Assembly: GCA_017394885.1 (NCBI GenBank)
Contig: JAFPWO010000017.1
Span: 1 to 60,137 of the forward strand
Length of the DNA: 60,137 nucleotides
Source: Lachnospiraceae bacterium
Lineage (GTDB): Bacteria; Bacillota; Clostridia; Lachnospirales; Lachnospiraceae
Direction: 5' to 3'
The number at the start of each line of letters is the position of its first letter. Position 1 is the stretch's first letter. Positions 7,555 to 16,224 of the stretch are shown here, in pieces. The notes under the pieces were generated by a model that worked only from the letters and a program-made list of their open reading frames with translations, did no database searches and was not told the origin of the DNA. The position numbers were made by a program, and so were the translations under genes.

Positions 7555-8874
7555 GTGGAGCGGGCTTTAAAGCCGCTGCTGGTCAACAGGACGCAGTATT
7601 ATTCCCACTACTATGTACACGGGACGAATGTCCTTGTTGTCAGCAGCCCGCCGATCAAGAAAAAAAGTCTGTTCCGCTCGCCGATGCTGTGGGCGGCCAT
7701 TCTGGGGCTGGCAGCCGGCTTTCTGTGCCTGCAGCTGCCGGACACCGTGCGCGGGATCGTTCTTTCCGACGTGGCAAAGCCGATCCAGTCCGTCAGCATC
7801 AGCCTGGTGACAGCGGCGATGGGGCCGCTGATCCTGTTCTCGATGCTGGTGTCCGTATCGGCCCTGCAGAGCATCGATGAACTGACGAATCTCGGGTTTA
7901 AGTTGATCGGCCGCTTTATCGTGATTACGCTGGCGGTCATGGCCGTCGGCATCGGCGTATCGCTGCTGTTCTACTCCGATTTCGGGACGGGTGGCATCGA
8001 TTTCAGGCCGAAGCAGATCATTGAACTGCTGCTCGGGATCATACCGACCAACCCGATCTCTCCGCTGCTGAACAACAATACGCCGCAGCTGGTCGTGCTG
8101 GGCCTGGTGCTGGGGGCCGCGCTGCTGATCCTCGGCGATAGGGTAAGCAGACTGAAAGAGATGATCAGCCAGATCAATGAATGGATCATGTCCGCCATGG
8201 GGATCATCCTGAAGATCGTGCCGGTCATCCCCTTTGTCAGCATTTTTATGGTGATCGCGCAGGGGAATGGCGCTACGCTGCTCAACGGCTGGGAATTCAT
8301 TGCGGCCAACTATGCGGTCGCCCTGCTGTGCGGCGGGATCAAGCTGTTCGCGGTGTCAGCCAGATACAAGGTCGCGGTACCGGTCCTGTGGAAAAAGCTG
8401 TGGCCGATGGTTAGTACGGCTTTCTCCACGGCCAACAATACGACGATGCTGAAGCAGGAATATGAGATATCGAAAGATGTACTGGGGATCAAACCGGAGT
8501 TTTCTTCCTTCTGGATCCCGATGAGCCAGGCGATGCTCAACCCGCGGGTCACGATCTGCCTGATCATTCCGCCCTTCCTGATCCTCAAATACATTGGCCA
8601 GCCGATCACGTTGAGCTTCCTGCTGATCACGATCCTGCTCGTGCTGGAGCTTTCCATCGCCAATCCCGGGACGACAGGCGGCTGGTCCATTCTTTTTGCT
8701 GCGCTCGCGCTTCCGGCGGAGTATGTCGGTACCTTTATGATGTACAGGCTGTTCGTGGTCAATTTCAATGCGGGTTACGGCGCTCTCCAGGTCGGACTGG
8801 AGCAGATCGAAGCAGCCGCCAAAGCCGGCGCGATCGATCTCGACCTGCTGAGGCAGAAAACGGCCGTGCATTAA
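7555..8874 (+). CDS. Dicarboxylate/amino acid:cation symporter (DAACS family)
   Basis: The membrane part is complete, with eight or more helices and two re-entrant regions. Family features include the loop TAFSTANNTTM in place of the usual serine-rich hairpin and the late stretch NPGTTGGWSILFAALALP. Members take up glutamate, aspartate or C4-dicarboxylates with sodium or protons. The frame is open back to 7426, just after the in-frame TAA, and the true gene probably starts at 7264. A GTG at 7555 is the first plausible restart but has no ribosome binding site. Whether an intact transporter is made is therefore uncertain. A terminator shared with the opposite gene follows. Confidence 0.8.
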   Translation: MERALKPLLVNRTQYYSHYYVHGTNVLVVSSPPIKKKSLFRSPMLWAAILGLAAGFLCLQLPDTVRGIVLSDVAKPIQSVSISLVTAAMGPLILFSMLVSVSALQSIDELTNLGFKLIGRFIVITLAVMAVGIGVSLLFYSDFGTGGIDFRPKQIIELLLGIIPTNPISPLLNNNTPQLVVLGLVLGAALLILGDRVSRLKEMISQINEWIMSAMGIILKIVPVIPFVSIFMVIAQGNGATLLNGWEFIAANYAVALLCGGIKLFAVSARYKVAVPVLWKKLWPMVSTAFSTANNTTMLKQEYEISKDVLGIKPEFSSFWIPMSQAMLNPRVTICLIIPPFLILKYIGQPITLSFLLITILLVLELSIANPGTTGGWSILFAALALPAEYVGTFMMYRLFVVNFNAGYGALQVGLEQIEAAAKAGAIDLDLLRQKTAVH

Positions 8875-8894
8875 TAAAACCGCTCTCAGCGGCA

Positions 8895-8931
8895 AAAAGC
8901 CCTTCCGCGCAGTGCAGCAGGAAGGGCTTTT
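8895..8931. terminator. Bidirectional terminator between convergent genes
   Basis: AAAAGCCCTTCC (8895-8906) pairs perfectly with GGAAGGGCTTTT (8920-8931). A-rich and T-rich flanks allow it to stop transcription from the symporter and from the oxidoreductase on the minus strand. Confidence 0.85.
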
Positions 8932-8957
8932 CTTTGATTGCTCTGCGGCGTACCGAG

Positions 8958-10244
8958 TTATTCGGGAATGCGCAGGCCGGCGCGGTACGCGTCCACGTCG
9001 ACTACGGTCCCCTTATGGCGGGATTCTTCCGCCGCGAAGGCCAGCAGGTGATTGTCCACAGAAATACGGATGCCGGAGATGGATGAGCCGCTGTACCGGC
9101 CGGTCAGGTAGTCGTAGAGGGAAACGATGATCCCGCGGTCCCCGCCGCCGTGGCCGCTCGGGAGCCCCTCCTTCCCGGAAACAGGGATCTCGGACGTGGT
9201 TTTGGTTTCGAAGTCGTAAAGGCGGATCGGCTCTTCGTCCGCAGTGAGGCAGGCCCGCAGTTCCCTTTTCGTCCCCATGATATGGATATATCGGCCGCCG
9301 CGATTAAAAGCGCACATGGTGAAGGTGGCGGTCACGCCGTCGTCGAAAAGCATGTTGACAGTCTGATGGTCCACCGCGTCATTATCGCATTTAAAGACGC
9401 ATTTGCCGTACTGGGTCGTCCGCAGAGCCTGCTCGACCTCGCTGTCGGAGGGCGACGGGATGCGTGTGCAGGCTTCCCGGAACCAGGCGTTCTTTTTATC
9501 GTCCAGATAGAGTCTGACGGCATTGTACGGGCAGCTTTCGCCGTGCGGGCAGCCGTCGATGCAGCGCTCCGGGGCATCCGCCGGCGCGTTTTCTCGCGTA
9601 AAATAACGGAGGGACCCGAAGGACTGGATCTTGCGGCATTTCTTTCCGATCAGCCACTGGAGGATATCCAGATCGTGGCAGGATTTCTGCAGCAGCATAT
9701 TGGAAGAGCGTCCGGTATTCCCCCAGTTCCCGCGGACAAAGCTGTGGCTCTGGTGGCGGTTCCCCACGTTTTCTTCGTGGTTGACGGATATGATCTCGCC
9801 GAGCCGGTCTTCTTCAACCAGTCGTTTGATCGCCGTAAAGAGCGGGGTATAACGAAGCACGTGGCAGACGACGACCTTCACCCCGGCTGCTTCGGCCGCC
9901 TGCGCGACGGCCTCACAGCGGACCGGGTCCGGTGCGACCGGCTTTTCCAGCAGCACGTCATAGTGCAGGGCGATCGCGGCCATGGCCGGCTCAAAATGGT
10001 CCTTGTCCAGCGTGCAGATCAACGCCAGATCGGCGATCTTTCCCAAAGCAAACATATCCTTCCAGTCGGAAAAACATCTCTCTTCCGGAATCCCGTGCCG
10101 ATCCCGGACATATGCCCGGCGGCTGGATAGGGGCTCCGCCACGGCAACTACTTTATATTTGTCCGGCATGTCCCGCATGATATCCGTATAGGTCTGGCCG
10201 CGGTCGCCGGCCCCTACTAAAACAACGCTCAGCTGCTTCTCCAT
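8958..10244 (-). CDS. Gfo/Idh/MocA family oxidoreductase
   Basis: The 428-residue protein starts with a Rossmann fold (VLVGAGDRG) and carries the EKPVAPD motif near residue 97, whose lysine helps catalysis in this family. The C-terminal half is the alpha/beta substrate domain. A cysteine cluster CIDGCPHGESC is typical of a clade acting on sugars or inositols. These enzymes oxidise or reduce sugar hydroxyls with NAD(P). An AAGGA site lies just upstream of the ATG. It is 75 bases downstream of the broken regulator gene on the same strand, so the two may form an operon. The substrate is unknown. Confidence 0.9.
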   Translation of the reverse strand: MEKQLSVVLVGAGDRGQTYTDIMRDMPDKYKVVAVAEPLSSRRAYVRDRHGIPEERCFSDWKDMFALGKIADLALICTLDKDHFEPAMAAIALHYDVLLEKPVAPDPVRCEAVAQAAEAAGVKVVVCHVLRYTPLFTAIKRLVEEDRLGEIISVNHEENVGNRHQSHSFVRGNWGNTGRSSNMLLQKSCHDLDILQWLIGKKCRKIQSFGSLRYFTRENAPADAPERCIDGCPHGESCPYNAVRLYLDDKKNAWFREACTRIPSPSDSEVEQALRTTQYGKCVFKCDNDAVDHQTVNMLFDDGVTATFTMCAFNRGGRYIHIMGTKRELRACLTADEEPIRLYDFETKTTSEIPVSGKEGLPSGHGGGDRGIIVSLYDYLTGRYSGSSISGIRISVDNHLLAFAAEESRHKGTVVDVDAYRAGLRIPE

Positions 10245-10319
10245 TTTTCCTTACTCCGTGATGTCTATGTTCTTTTTCCCTGATAATACCAGTACAGGCG
10301 GAAAAAGGCAAATGTCCCG

Positions 10320-11492
10320 TCATTTTCCGCGCGGATCTGTCCGGCCGACCCACGCCGCCCAGCGCGGATCGGCCTGCATTTCCGCCCTCACGTCTTCGCG
10401 CCCGGGCACGTCCCACCAGGGCCACAGCTCCGACAGTTCCCGGCGGAATGCGCTGCCTTCGGGCACCAGATCGGCGTGAAGGCGGACGTACTGAAGAAGA
10501 GGAGACGTGTAGAATTCTTCGGTGCTTTCCGGCAGCCGGTCAAGCTGCGCGGCATAGTCCAGCGCTTTATCCAGGGCGGCGAAGGCGCCGTCCTTTTCGC
10601 CCGCGCGCCACAGATAATAGGAACGCAGCATCTGCAGGCAGGAGAGCAGTCCGAACTGCCTTCCGTAGCCGTGATCGGGGCAGATCTGTTCGAATAGGCC
10701 TTCGGCGTTGTTCAGCAGATCGGCGGCGAGAGCAGGCGCGATCGTGTGGTCGTTCAGGACGATCCGGATCATCAGGACGGCGCTTTTCTGTACGGTTTCC
10801 AGCAGGGCCTCCCCGCAGGCGGCGACCGCATCTTTTCCATCAAAGGCATTGATCCGCAGGAAGGCCCGGGAGGCGTCTATCTCCGGCGCGGATTCTGCGA
10901 GGGCCAGCGCTTTTTCCTGCTCTCCGGTGTTTTTGTAGAGCTGCGAAAGCTCCAGCACGGCCTGCTGACGAAGTACGCCGGCCGGAAGGCTCAGCAGAAG
11001 TTTTTCATAGAGCTTGATGGCTTCCTGCCATTCCGGGTACTTTCTGTGGGTCTCGGTATCATATACGCTGTAGCCGTCTGCGTTTTCGATATGATGCTCC
11101 CCGCGGCGTACGTATCCGGCGTTAAAAAGCGCGGAAGCAAGCGCCAGCGTGAGCTTTTCATTGCCCGGAAACTCGATAAGCGCTTCGCGGGCCAGCGCGA
11201 TGCAGGCGTCCATGCTGACGTCGGCGCCATTGTTCTGACGGTTCATTTCACGGATTTTTTCCGCCAGCACGTCGACCTTTTTGGACCGCTCGTTGTCGTA
11301 GCCGAACAGTTCGTCGATGGATACGCCGAAGTAATTCGCGATCGGCGGGATCATCTACATGTCCGGATAGCATATCTCTTTTTCCCAGCGGGATACGGCC
11401 TGCGCGGTCACGCCGAGCTCCGAGGCCAGCGCCTCCTGCGTTCTTCCGGCCCGAAGGCGGAGTTCTTTTATTTTCCCTCCAACTTTTATCAT
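10320..11492 (-). pseudogene. XRE-family regulator with TPR-like domain, split by in-frame TAG
   Basis: The natural start is the ATG at 11492, with AAGGAG seven bases upstream and a good promoter. The first 45 codons encode a Cro/CI-type helix-turn-helix (TQEALASELG, AVSRWEKE) and end at TAG 11355-11357. The same frame continues at once with ATG and the conserved stretch IPPIANYFGVSIDELFGYDN, then about 325 residues of helical repeats of TPR type. In this family a glutamate codon stands where TAG is found, so one base change (GAG to TAG) explains the break. Restart at the ATG directly after the stop would make a protein without most of its DNA-binding domain. Confidence 0.8.
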
Positions 11493-11532
11493 GGCCTTAC
11501 TCCTTATACATTCATCTCACCGGTGTGATCTC

Positions 11533-11561
11533 ATTATAGAGAGAACGGCCGGCGGAATCAA
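11533..11561 (-). promoter_or_regulatory. Promoter of the XRE regulator gene
   Basis: On the minus strand TTGATT (11556-11561) and TATAAT (11533-11538) are 17 bases apart, upstream of the ATG at 11492. The promoter looks intact although the gene is interrupted. Confidence 0.65.
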
Positions 11562-11649
11562 TAATCAATCTGTTGTTTTATAATCAACAATGCGTTAATA
11601 CGTGCGCCGGAGCGGGTCAGAGAAAGCGCAAAACAAAGCGGTTCTGAAA

Positions 11650-11678
11650 TTGACAGCGGGCAGCGGATGCATTACAAT
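11650..11678 (+). promoter_or_regulatory. Promoter of the short-chain dehydrogenase gene
   Basis: TTGACA (11650-11655) and TACAAT (11673-11678) are 17 bases apart, about 80 bases upstream of the start codon at 11759. Confidence 0.7.
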
Positions 11679-11758
11679 GAAACCGAAGTCTTTTTCTGTA
11701 CGCAGAACCAAAGACTTTGAATTCCTTCTTTCAAGGAAAGAAGATCGGGAGGAGATGT

Positions 11759-12544
11759 ATGGGCTCTTTAGAAGGAAAAGTTGCAATCGTAACCGGTGCT
11801 GCCCGGGGCAATGGGGAAGCCATCGCGCGGGTCATCGCAAGAGAAGGCGGTATCGTCATTCTCACCGATATTCTGGATCTGGTCTTTGAGACGGCGAAAG
11901 ATATCGGCGGTACGGCGGAAGCTTACAAAATGGATGTTACCAGCCGCGAAGATATTCACAGAGTGGTTACCGAAGTGGCAGAAAAGCACGGCCATATCGA
12001 TATTATGGTAAACAATGCCGGCATTTCCAAACCGGTTCCTTTTCTGGAGTGTTCGGATGAATCCAGAGACGCGCACCTTAAGGTCATGCTGCTCAGTTCG
12101 TGGGTCTGCTGTCAGGAAGTCCTGCCGTACATGGTCAAGCAGCATTACGGACGCATCGTGAGTATTTCTTCCGTGACCGGCCCCATCACCGGGGAGCCCG
12201 GATCGAGCGCCTATGCCATGTGCAAAGCCGGCCTGATCGGCCTCACCAAGAATCTGGCCCTGGAATTTGCGCAGGACGGTATTACCGTCAACGCGATCAT
12301 GCCCGGCTATATCCGGACTTCCATGGTGGAAAGCGTCATCGAGGAAAGCAATCCCGGCCACGGCGAGGAAGCGATCGCGGCCATGGGCAGGGAGATTCCC
12401 GTGCAGCGTCTGGGCCGCCCGGTGGAGATCGGCGAGCTGGTCGCCTTCCTGGCTTCCGATAAAGTCGGGTATCTCACCGGGGAAGCCATCGTCATCGACG
12501 GCGGCAACCAGCTGGTGGAAAACCACTTCATGGGAACGAAATAG
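11759..12544 (+). CDS. Short-chain dehydrogenase/reductase (SDR), FabG-like
   Basis: The 261-residue protein is a classical SDR: nucleotide motif TGAARGNG at residues 13-20, NNAG near 90, and catalytic Ser (SISSVTG), Tyr and Lys (YAMCK). Such enzymes interconvert a ketone and an alcohol with NAD(P)H. FabG-like sequences may act on 3-oxoacyl chains, sugars or hydroxy acids, and this sequence does not settle which. The ATG at 11759 follows GGGAGGAG. It is a single-gene unit with its own promoter and terminator. It faces the 2-hydroxyacyl-CoA dehydratase operon, so a link to hydroxy-acid metabolism is possible but unproven. Confidence 0.9.
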   Translation: MGSLEGKVAIVTGAARGNGEAIARVIAREGGIVILTDILDLVFETAKDIGGTAEAYKMDVTSREDIHRVVTEVAEKHGHIDIMVNNAGISKPVPFLECSDESRDAHLKVMLLSSWVCCQEVLPYMVKQHYGRIVSISSVTGPITGEPGSSAYAMCKAGLIGLTKNLALEFAQDGITVNAIMPGYIRTSMVESVIEESNPGHGEEAIAAMGREIPVQRLGRPVEIGELVAFLASDKVGYLTGEAIVIDGGNQLVENHFMGTK

Positions 12545-12572
12545 ATCTTATTCGTTTTCAAAGTGATTAAGT

Positions 12573-12611
12573 AAAGAAGAAACCATCCGTCAGCCGGGTG
12601 GTTTCTTCTTT
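12573..12611. terminator. Bidirectional terminator between the SDR gene and dehydratase operon
   Basis: A 16-bp stem (12573-12588 with 12596-12611, one T-G pair) with an A-rich left and T-rich right arm lies between convergent genes. Confidence 0.85.
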
Positions 12612-12648
12612 CTGCGAAGGGCATTTGCTATGCATGCCGTCAGTTTCC

Positions 12649-12819
12649 TTACAGCGATGTATTCCGCTCCATTTTATCGTAATGCCTGAGCAGGAAAGGC
12701 TCGATCTTCGAGGTCAGCTTCATGTCCAGATTGAAGAAATAGACCGTAAAGGTGACGGCGAAGAACCCGGCGGCGGCCAGGAGCAATTTCAGCAGAAGAG
12801 CAGCGATCTTTTTACTCAT
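12649..12819 (-). CDS. 56-residue single-helix membrane protein
   Basis: This small gene reads MSKKIAALLLK..., with one hydrophobic helix at about residues 5-30 and a charged tail. AAGGAGG stands seven bases before its ATG at 12819, as strong as any site in the window. The start is only 15 bases after the stop of the second dehydratase subunit, so it is the last gene of that operon. I do not recognise a family. The lysines before the helix suggest the N-terminus stays inside and the tail, with several acidic and basic residues, faces out. It could anchor or regulate the dehydratase, but this is inference. Confidence 0.7.
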   Translation of the reverse strand: MSKKIAALLLKLLLAAAGFFAVTFTVYFFNLDMKLTSKIEPFLLRHYDKMERNTSL

Positions 12820-12834
12820 GTTATATCCTCCTTC

Positions 12835-14412
12835 TTACCAGGCGTTTTCATCCGGCAGGAATTCGATGCTCGGATCAAGCGGTTCTTCACGCAGCACGGT
12901 ACGCATGTAGACATTTAACTGGTCGCGGATCGCCTGGCGCGTGTAGACGCGCGGATCGCAGAGGTCGTGGCAGACCCAGACCAGATGGATGCCTTTTTCG
13001 CGCGCCTGCTCCTCGAACTGCCCGTGCATGCCGTCCAGGGCCTTGCAGCTCATGTGCTCCCACATGATGACCATATCGGCATGGAGCTGCTCGCAGAACT
13101 CCCAGAGCTCGTCCACGAGCACGCGGTAGCCGCCGTGCGTGCGGTTGCGCATGATCATGTTTTCATTGAGCCAGGCCATGTCGTAGTAGGCCTGCTCGCG
13201 GTTTTCGGGCGTGTCCTCCTCGGCGATCATCTTCGTGTTCACAAGAGAGAGCATGTCGGTCAGCGGCACGATGCCCCAGCAGTGGACCATCCAGTTCAGC
13301 ATGTCGATGCAGTACTGCGGCTGCACGCCCCAGATGATCGCGCGGTGGCGGTATTCGGGCGCCATCATGCGCTTTTCGGTACAGCCCGTTTCGGCGTATT
13401 TCAGGATCTTTGCGTCGACGAGAGGAAAATCGGGCGAGCGCCCGCAGTTGCCCATGTAGTTGGTGTCGTTATAGAGCGAGAACGGCGCGCCGACGAACTG
13501 CGGATAGTCGGTCGCATTGATATCGAGCCAGGCGAGACGTGTCCTGGTCGCTTCGTTCACGCGCTTCGCACACTCGAAATAGTTTTTCCAGTCCCATTTC
13601 TCGTCGGTGTGCTCTTCGATGAAGGCGATGGCCTGTTTGATGTCGCCGGCGGCATAGTCCTGCACGTCCGCCTCACGGTGGCGCATCGGGGCCACCAGCT
13701 GGAAGGTCGGGATGCCGTACTCCCGCTCCAGGCGCTTTGCGATGATGCCGTTGCCCATGAGCGAGCCGTCGCAGGTCGTGTTGACCTGGACCGCGCAGGC
13801 GCCGAGCACGGGGAAATCGTCCTCGATGGAAATGCCGGCTTCGGCCTCGGGCATCGGGCAGACGTCCCCGGGGATGCCGAACTGCTGCGCAACGTCCAGA
13901 TAATGCGTCGTGGAATACTGCGTGAGAAGGTTGGCCACGAACATCGTCGGGACCTCGCGGAGGATAGCTTTTAACGTCGGGAAACCCATCATGAACGCGG
14001 TCATCGCGTTTTCATCGGTCAGCACGCACTTATCGGAGAAAGCCTTGTCATTCCCGGTCTTGCGGTCGCCGCGGAAGACGTTGTCCATGGTCTTGGCGAC
14101 GTCGTAGACGACGAAGTCCATAGAAGTGTGAACGATGCGGAGCGCCTCATCGCGAAGGCCCATCGTAAACTTGTCCACCATGTGCGGCACGGCCAGATAG
14201 TTGGCCATCCAGCGGTAGCGGAACATGGCTTTGACGTTGCGGGGCTTGGCAATGAACGTGGCGAGGATCTTCATGATCCCGAGCCAGCGGCCGTAATCGT
14301 AGAGCGTATCCTTCACACCGCGCCATTCACGGCGGCGGCGTACCTTGCCATCGTCGAACAGAACGCCGAGCTGCTGATCGCCCTGGCGTTTCCAGTTTTC
14401 CTGCCGGATCAT
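12835..14412 (-). CDS. 2-hydroxyacyl-CoA dehydratase family subunit, large
   Basis: The 525-residue protein belongs to the HGD-D/HgdB family (iron-sulfur subunits of radical dehydratases that remove water from 2-hydroxyacyl-CoA). It is longer than most members (380-440 residues), mainly at the N-terminus. Conserved cysteines suited to a [4Fe-4S] cluster include GACAVQVNTTCDG, GNCGRS and the late EHMSCKALDG and CHDLCDPR stretches. Its ATG overlaps the stop of the upstream subunit (ATGA) with AAGGAG before it, so the two are made together. No ATP-driven activator protein or CoA-transferase is encoded in the window; the activator would have to act from elsewhere. The substrate is unknown. Confidence 0.85.
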   Translation of the reverse strand: MIRQENWKRQGDQQLGVLFDDGKVRRRREWRGVKDTLYDYGRWLGIMKILATFIAKPRNVKAMFRYRWMANYLAVPHMVDKFTMGLRDEALRIVHTSMDFVVYDVAKTMDNVFRGDRKTGNDKAFSDKCVLTDENAMTAFMMGFPTLKAILREVPTMFVANLLTQYSTTHYLDVAQQFGIPGDVCPMPEAEAGISIEDDFPVLGACAVQVNTTCDGSLMGNGIIAKRLEREYGIPTFQLVAPMRHREADVQDYAAGDIKQAIAFIEEHTDEKWDWKNYFECAKRVNEATRTRLAWLDINATDYPQFVGAPFSLYNDTNYMGNCGRSPDFPLVDAKILKYAETGCTEKRMMAPEYRHRAIIWGVQPQYCIDMLNWMVHCWGIVPLTDMLSLVNTKMIAEEDTPENREQAYYDMAWLNENMIMRNRTHGGYRVLVDELWEFCEQLHADMVIMWEHMSCKALDGMHGQFEEQAREKGIHLVWVCHDLCDPRVYTRQAIRDQLNVYMRTVLREEPLDPSIEFLPDENAW

Positions 14413-15608
14413 ACGCCTTCTCCTTTCTTCAGCTTCTTGATCTCGATGCTTTCCACGAAGGCCTGCACACGCGTGCGCATCTGGCCGGAGGAGGAAGCGA
14501 TGTTATACGGCCGGTCGACCGAAAGCACGGGGAAGCCGTAGTCTTCACGCAGCATGCTGGAGCCGAGCGTGCGCTCATAGGCCCACGGGTCGCAGAATTT
14601 GACCTGCTCGTAGATGACGCCGTCGGCGCCGTATTCTTTTGCGATCTTGCTTACGTATTCCTTGCGGCCGTAGACCTTGGCCATGTTCATCATGCGCGGG
14701 CACTGGCAGCGATACATGTACTGCCGGCAGATCTGCGTGAGCGCGTCCTCCTGTTCGGTCAGGACGATCGGATCGCGCCCCGGAAGAGAGCCGAAGCAAA
14801 AGCGGTCGGCGCAGACGTACGCGCCGGTCTCCTCGATCAGCTTGATCAGGCCGCTGTCGTCGATCTCGGAGCCGACGACGGCAACGCGGGCCCGGTAGGG
14901 CTTTGCATCCGGCTCGCGGGTCTTCAGTTCCTCCAGCGTTTCTTCCAGCTTTTCGATCAGAAGATGCTTGGGGCAGACGTAGGTCGCGAGCGTCAGCACG
15001 TGGAATTCATAGCCAGTGATGCGCGGATGCTCTTCTTTGCGGAAGTCACCGATCGCGCGGATGAGCTCACAGACGCGGTTGTGCTTAGTCACGGCCTTCC
15101 GGATGGCTTCCTCGGAGATATCGATCCCGTAGTGCTCATGCAGCGGGTTCAGCACGTGGTTCTGACACTGCACCACGTAGAGGCCGAGGCCGTTCTCATC
15201 AGCCTTCAGCGGAATTTCCATGTACTGATGGAAGAACCTGTCGTTGCCTTCTCCCATCGTGTGCAGGAGTTCCATGTTTTCGACGCAGCGGTTGATCATC
15301 GTGCAGCCGTCCGGGGAGATCACGCAGTCGGCGAAGTTAAAGCCCCCCTCGACGGCGCGTTCTAAAAGCGCCCGGCTGCTTTCGCACAGGAAGCCGGTCA
15401 TGTAATAGGTCGAAATATCCAGGGAAACGGTGTTCGGTGCAAACAGCCGCACGGAAAAAGCCGGACCCAGGTTCATGAGCGGTTCCGGCACGTTTTCGCA
15501 GGTATAGGCGACGCAGACGCCGCCTTCTTCCTTTGCCTGCGTGATCAGTGCGTTATTCGCTGTCTGCAGAAGGTTTTCGAAGTAGATCAGATGCTTCAGG
15601 TCTTTCAA
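14409..15608 (-). CDS. 2-hydroxyacyl-CoA dehydratase family subunit, small
   Basis: The second subunit of the same HGD-D family, 399 residues from a TTG start at 15608. The open frame reaches 15860, but a good promoter (-10 at 15697-15702) lies within it, so the ATG at 15695 would not be in the message. The TTG has GAAGGA six bases upstream, and family homology begins right there (LKDLKHLIYFENLL). Cysteines near CENVPE, GCTMINRC, CQCPRMM and KFCDPW are candidates for cluster ligands. It pairs with the downstream subunit through an overlapping ATGA. The heterodimer probably holds two iron-sulfur clusters in the cytoplasm. Confidence 0.82.
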   Translation of the reverse strand: MKDLKHLIYFENLLQTANNALITQAKEEGGVCVAYTCENVPEPLMNLGPAFSVRLFAPNTVSLDISTYYMTGFLCESSRALLERAVEGGFNFADCVISPDGCTMINRCVENMELLHTMGEGNDRFFHQYMEIPLKADENGLGLYVVQCQNHVLNPLHEHYGIDISEEAIRKAVTKHNRVCELIRAIGDFRKEEHPRITGYEFHVLTLATYVCPKHLLIEKLEETLEELKTREPDAKPYRARVAVVGSEIDDSGLIKLIEETGAYVCADRFCFGSLPGRDPIVLTEQEDALTQICRQYMYRCQCPRMMNMAKVYGRKEYVSKIAKEYGADGVIYEQVKFCDPWAYERTLGSSMLREDYGFPVLSVDRPYNIASSSGQMRTRVQAFVESIEIKKLKKGEGV

Positions 15609-15696
15609 GTGGATTCCTTCTTTTACAGCATAATTCAAAGAAGCCGGGGGCTTCTCAGGCGCAGCCGGGCTGCGGTACGATCGTTGAATTGCCATA

Positions 15697-15725
15697 ATTG
15701 TACCGTACCGGCGGGAGAAAGTCAA
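15697..15725 (-). promoter_or_regulatory. Promoter of the dehydratase operon
   Basis: Minus-strand TTGACT (15720-15725) and TACAAT (15697-15702) are 17 bases apart. Transcription would start near 15690, giving a leader of about 80 bases with a short GAAGCC/GGCTTC hairpin before the TTG start. Confidence 0.65.
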
Positions 15726-15781
15726 TCCGCGACAGAGAATAAAGAGATTGGTTGCGTTCCGGGTTTGACGGTCCAGATAAA

Positions 15782-15797
15782 ATATTTCGATAAATAT
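15782..15797. promoter_or_regulatory. Palindromic candidate operator ATATTT-CGAT-AAATAT
   Basis: A perfect 6-bp inverted repeat with a further AAATATT half-site at 15804-15810 lies just upstream of and touching the -35 box of the ArsR-DUF2087 operon. ArsR-type repressors bind such A/T-rich dyads, so autoregulation is likely. It also lies between two divergent promoters. Confidence 0.45.
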
Positions 15798-15808
15798 CAA
15801 AATAAATA

Positions 15809-15837
15809 TTGACAGGCGGGCGGACTTATTGTATAAC
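15809..15837 (+). promoter_or_regulatory. Promoter of the ArsR-DUF2087 operon
   Basis: TTGACA (15809-15814) and TATAAC (15832-15837) are 17 bases apart. The first gene starts at 15889 after AAGGAGGA. Confidence 0.75.
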
Positions 15838-15888
15838 TGATTTGATGAGTATAAAATCAAAATGGTTTACATAAGGAGGAACAGAATC

Positions 15889-16224
15889 ATGCAGGAGTTT
15901 ATGAATTATCTGGCCGGGCAGATCGAAGCCTGCAGGGCGAAGATAGAAAGACTGGAAGCGGACGGGAGGAAGGATGACGCGAATTTTGCCCGGGTGCGCA
16001 CCAATATCTATGACGTCTGCCGGACCGTGACTAATACGCTGGCAAACCGCCCGGGGGCCGGAGAGGCGGCAGTGAAAGCGCAGTTTGCCCGCTTTGAGAC
16101 CACATGGGGCGCCGCACTGGAGAAGGCGAAGGCGCACGGCGACGCCGGCGCCATCGCTGTGGAAGAAACGAAGTTAGCCGCGCTGGCTGATGTGGCCGCG
16201 CACTTTCCGGAGGAACAGGCATGA
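15889..16224 (+). CDS. Unknown 111-residue helical protein
   Basis: The protein reads MQEFMNYLAGQIEAC... and is predicted to be mostly helical, soluble and rich in Ala, Glu and Lys, with a likely coiled-coil start (residues 8-30). I recognise no family. The ATG at 15889 has AAGGAGGA eight bases upstream; an earlier start at 15862 has none. It is first in an operon, and its stop overlaps the start of the ArsR-DUF2087 regulator (ATGA), so the two are translationally coupled and probably functionally linked. It contains only two cysteines, so it is not an obvious metal binder. Confidence 0.65.
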   Translation: MQEFMNYLAGQIEACRAKIERLEADGRKDDANFARVRTNIYDVCRTVTNTLANRPGAGEAAVKAQFARFETTWGAALEKAKAHGDAGAIAVEETKLAALADVAAHFPEEQA

